Origin: Symbiodinium natans
Lineage: Eukaryota > Sar > Dinophyceae > Suessiales > Symbiodiniaceae
Length of the DNA: 62,500 nt
NCBI GenBank assembly: GCA_905221605.1
Contig: CAJNDS010000682.1
Location: 1 to 62,500 of the forward strand
Direction: 5' to 3'
Below, piece after piece: positions 60,850-62,500 of the stretch. Under the pieces are notes generated by a model. That model saw nothing but the letters and a program-made list of their open reading frames with translations. It ran no database searches and was not told where the DNA came from. Positions within the stretch are counted from its first letter, which is position 1. Each line of letters starts with the position of its first letter. A program made the position numbers and the translations under genes.

Positions 60850-61002
60850 TCATCGCAAGAAAAATGCGATACCAGGCTGTGCGCCTGGGCCGTCTTCCTT
60901 GGTAGGCTTGCGTTTGGGCTTGGCCTTTGCCTGGGCCTGCCGGGAGTGGAACCCACTTCCCGATTGGAGCCCTTGGTGCAGCAGTTGGAGGTTCAGGGTA
61001 CT

Positions 61003-61170
61003 CCCTAAACCCTAAACCCTAAACCCTAAACCCTAAACCCTAAACCCTAAACCCTAAACGCTAAACCCTAAACCCTAAACCCTAAACCCTAAACCCTAAA
61101 CCCTTCACCCTAAACCCTAAACCCCAAAAACCTAAACCCCAAATTCTAAACCCTAAACCCTGAACCTAAA
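61003..61170. repeat. Interstitial telomere-type array (CCCTAAA)n
   Basis: About 14 units, then degenerate CCCCAAA and CCCTGAA words. Confidence 0.94.
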
Positions 61171-61838
61171 ATGGCTCCCATGGGCCATGGGCCTTGAAAC
61201 CCCCTAAAGCGAACAGACCCCTAGAGCCCTAAATGGCTTCTTGGGCCTAAGTTTTGAATAAACCCCTAGACCCTGAAAGCCCCAAGATGCCCCAAATGGC
61301 CTGAAGCCGGTTTATGCCGTAAACCGAAAGTTGCAAATCCAACTGTCTCAAGTGTGTGGCACCAGAGGTCATCTAAGGGGTTCAGCTTGGCAGGGATCTC
61401 CGGGCCAGTTCAGTGAAAACAGCCCTACCCTAAACGCTCAACCATCAACTCTCAACCCCTGGCCCCCAAAGCACAAAAAACAGGCCCAACGAAAACACTA
61501 AGCGGCTAAGCCTTGGGTTGCGCACGGCTCCATGTGAAATCGATCCACCGTGGCATGCCGCATGCTTGACCTAGGATCCCACCTCAAACCCCTAAAGCCC
61601 AAACCGGAAATGAGTGAAGTTGCCCCTCTAGGGTCTACTGGTTTTGGTCTTGCACTTTAGGGATTTGAGCGCTCCCCCACCCTCAACCCTAAATCCCTAA
61701 AAACCCAAAACCCTATCCCTAAACCCTAAACCCTAAACCCTAAACCCAAAACCCGAAACCCGAAACCCCAACCCCCGAAGCCCCCGAAGGGCATCAGAGC
61801 TGCCACACACACCCTGCCACCCTGAACAACCGAGCCGC
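61171..61838. other. Unique DNA with internal phrase repeat, telomere-like words
   Basis: The phrase aaatggct..c..gggcc…tga is loosely repeated at 61168-61300. CCCTAAA/CCCGAAA at 61715-61770. No gene. Confidence 0.5.
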
Positions 61839-61924
61839 TCTAGGGTTTAGGGTTTAGAGGTTTGAGGTTTAGGGTTTAGGGTTTAGGGTTTAGGGTTTAG
61901 GGTTTAGGGTTTAGGGTTTAGGGC
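61839..61924. repeat. Interstitial telomere-type array (TTTAGGG)n
   Basis: About ten units with TTTAGAGG at the left edge. Confidence 0.95.
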
Positions 61925-62139
61925 CGCTCAAACCATTCGTCTTACAGTTTCAGAAATTACACCTAAGCCCTCAACCCTAAACCCTAATCCCCTAAACCCT
62001 AAACCCTTACACCGTAAACCCTGAAACCTAAAACCTAACCCCTAAGCCCGAAAAGCGCTACACCTAAACTTAGGAATAAAAAACAACTGAATCCCAACAG
62101 CCCTAAACTCTTAAGACCTTGCAAAAATCCTAAACCTTG
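61925..62139. other. Degenerate telomere-like words
   Basis: CCCTAAA/CCCTTACA variants and short unique stretches. No gene. Confidence 0.6.
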
Positions 62140-62234
62140 GGATGTTCCCCCTTTTACTAACAGTCCTTCGTAGGGATTGTAGTACCCCCTAGTGTAATTC
62201 CTATTAAGGACTGCTAGTATTAGGGGGAACATCC
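62140..62234. mobile_element. Inverted-repeat element
   Basis: Ends GGATGTTCCCCC and GGGGGAACATCC (12 of 12 pair), with inner ctaacagtccttcgtaggga / cctattaaggactgctagta also pairing. It forms a long hairpin and has no coding capacity. MITE-like. Confidence 0.8.
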
Positions 62235-62404
62235 AAACCTAAACCCTAAACCCTAAAACCCTAAACCCCAAACCCTAAACCCTAAACCCCAAACCCAAAA
62301 CCCTAAACCCTAAACCCTAACGGCCGGGAACCCTGAGCCGCTAAGCTTGACCAGCCCAAGCACTTTTGGGACACTTCCATTTCGGCGTCTCCTTTGGCTT
62401 GGCC
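62235..62404. other. CCCTAAA run and GC-rich snippet
   Basis: CCCTAAA/CCCCAAA units at 62240-62320, then a 90-bp GC-rich unique piece facing the TTTAGGG array that follows. Same facing-array arrangement as at 14.8 kb. Confidence 0.65.
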
Positions 62405-62409
62405 TGCGG

Positions 62410-62500
62410 CAGTTTAAGGTTTAGGGTTTAGGGTTTAGGGTGTAGGGTTTAGGGTTTAGGGTGTAGGGTTTAGGGTTTAGGGTTTAGGGTTTAGGGTTTA
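62410..62500. repeat. Telomere-type array (TTTAGGG)n at window end
   Basis: About 12 units including two TGTAGGG, in G-rich orientation running off the window. It could be an internal array or the start of a chromosome end; the window cannot tell. Confidence 0.95.

Noticed and set aside
62410-62500. True chromosome end
   Set aside because: The array is in the right orientation, but similar arrays occur all through the window and it includes TGTAGGG variants; the window edge is not evidence of a terminus.

Overview
The window looks like eukaryotic nuclear DNA from a subtelomeric or repeat-rich region. It is saturated with plant/alveolate-type telomere repeats (CCCTAAA / TTTAGGG), arranged in dozens of short arrays that switch orientation along the whole 62.5 kb. 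No bacterial-style operons, tRNA, rRNA or CRISPR arrays were seen. A dinoflagellate or related alveolate is my best guess. The reasons are the TTTAGGG-type repeats, the GC-rich gene fragments, the CCCH-rich RNA-binding proteins, and a 10-nt match in the LTR to the 3' end of the dinoflagellate spliced leader. This is an inference; a green alga or plant is not excluded.

The clear centrepiece is an 8.84-kb LTR retrotransposon on the minus strand (3342-12183). Its 268-bp LTRs differ at only 2 positions. It has a candidate 5-bp target duplication (CCCTA), a polypurine tract next to the 3' LTR, and a primer-binding site abutting the 5' LTR. That site is complementary to the anticodon stem-loop of initiator tRNA-Met (GGGCTCATAACC), the half-tRNA priming mode known from copia and Ty5. 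The internal region is filled by a nearly continuous chain of open frames, about 2,600 codons. No protease, integrase, reverse transcriptase or RNase H could be recognised. The chain instead encodes RNA-biology domains in this order: WW, S1, Trp-rich linker, two MLLE/PABC-like modules, and CCCH zinc fingers (one, then two, then three). The chain is cut by five frame changes and one stop codon. The element therefore looks like a young non-autonomous LTR element with an unusual RNA-binding cargo, inserted in telomere-type repeats.

Layout: 1-935 GA-rich satellite; 936-3341 telomere-repeat mosaic with a 36-bp degenerate tandem repeat; 3342-12183 the LTR element; 12184-62500 a mosaic of short telomere-type arrays, variant arrays (CCCTCAA, CCCCAAAA, CCCCAAAG, CCCCTAAA, CCCTATAAA, GACCCTT), microsatellites, homopolymeric C/G tracts, several families of 100-180 bp inverted-repeat MITE-like elements, and GC-rich 70-300 bp snippets. 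Many snippets read as open, protein-like coding fragments without start codons, for example a U-box fragment at 13.3 kb and a 3'-terminal coding fragment at 25.4 kb. I see no intact conventional host gene outside the element. Most long open frames there are translations of simple repeats.
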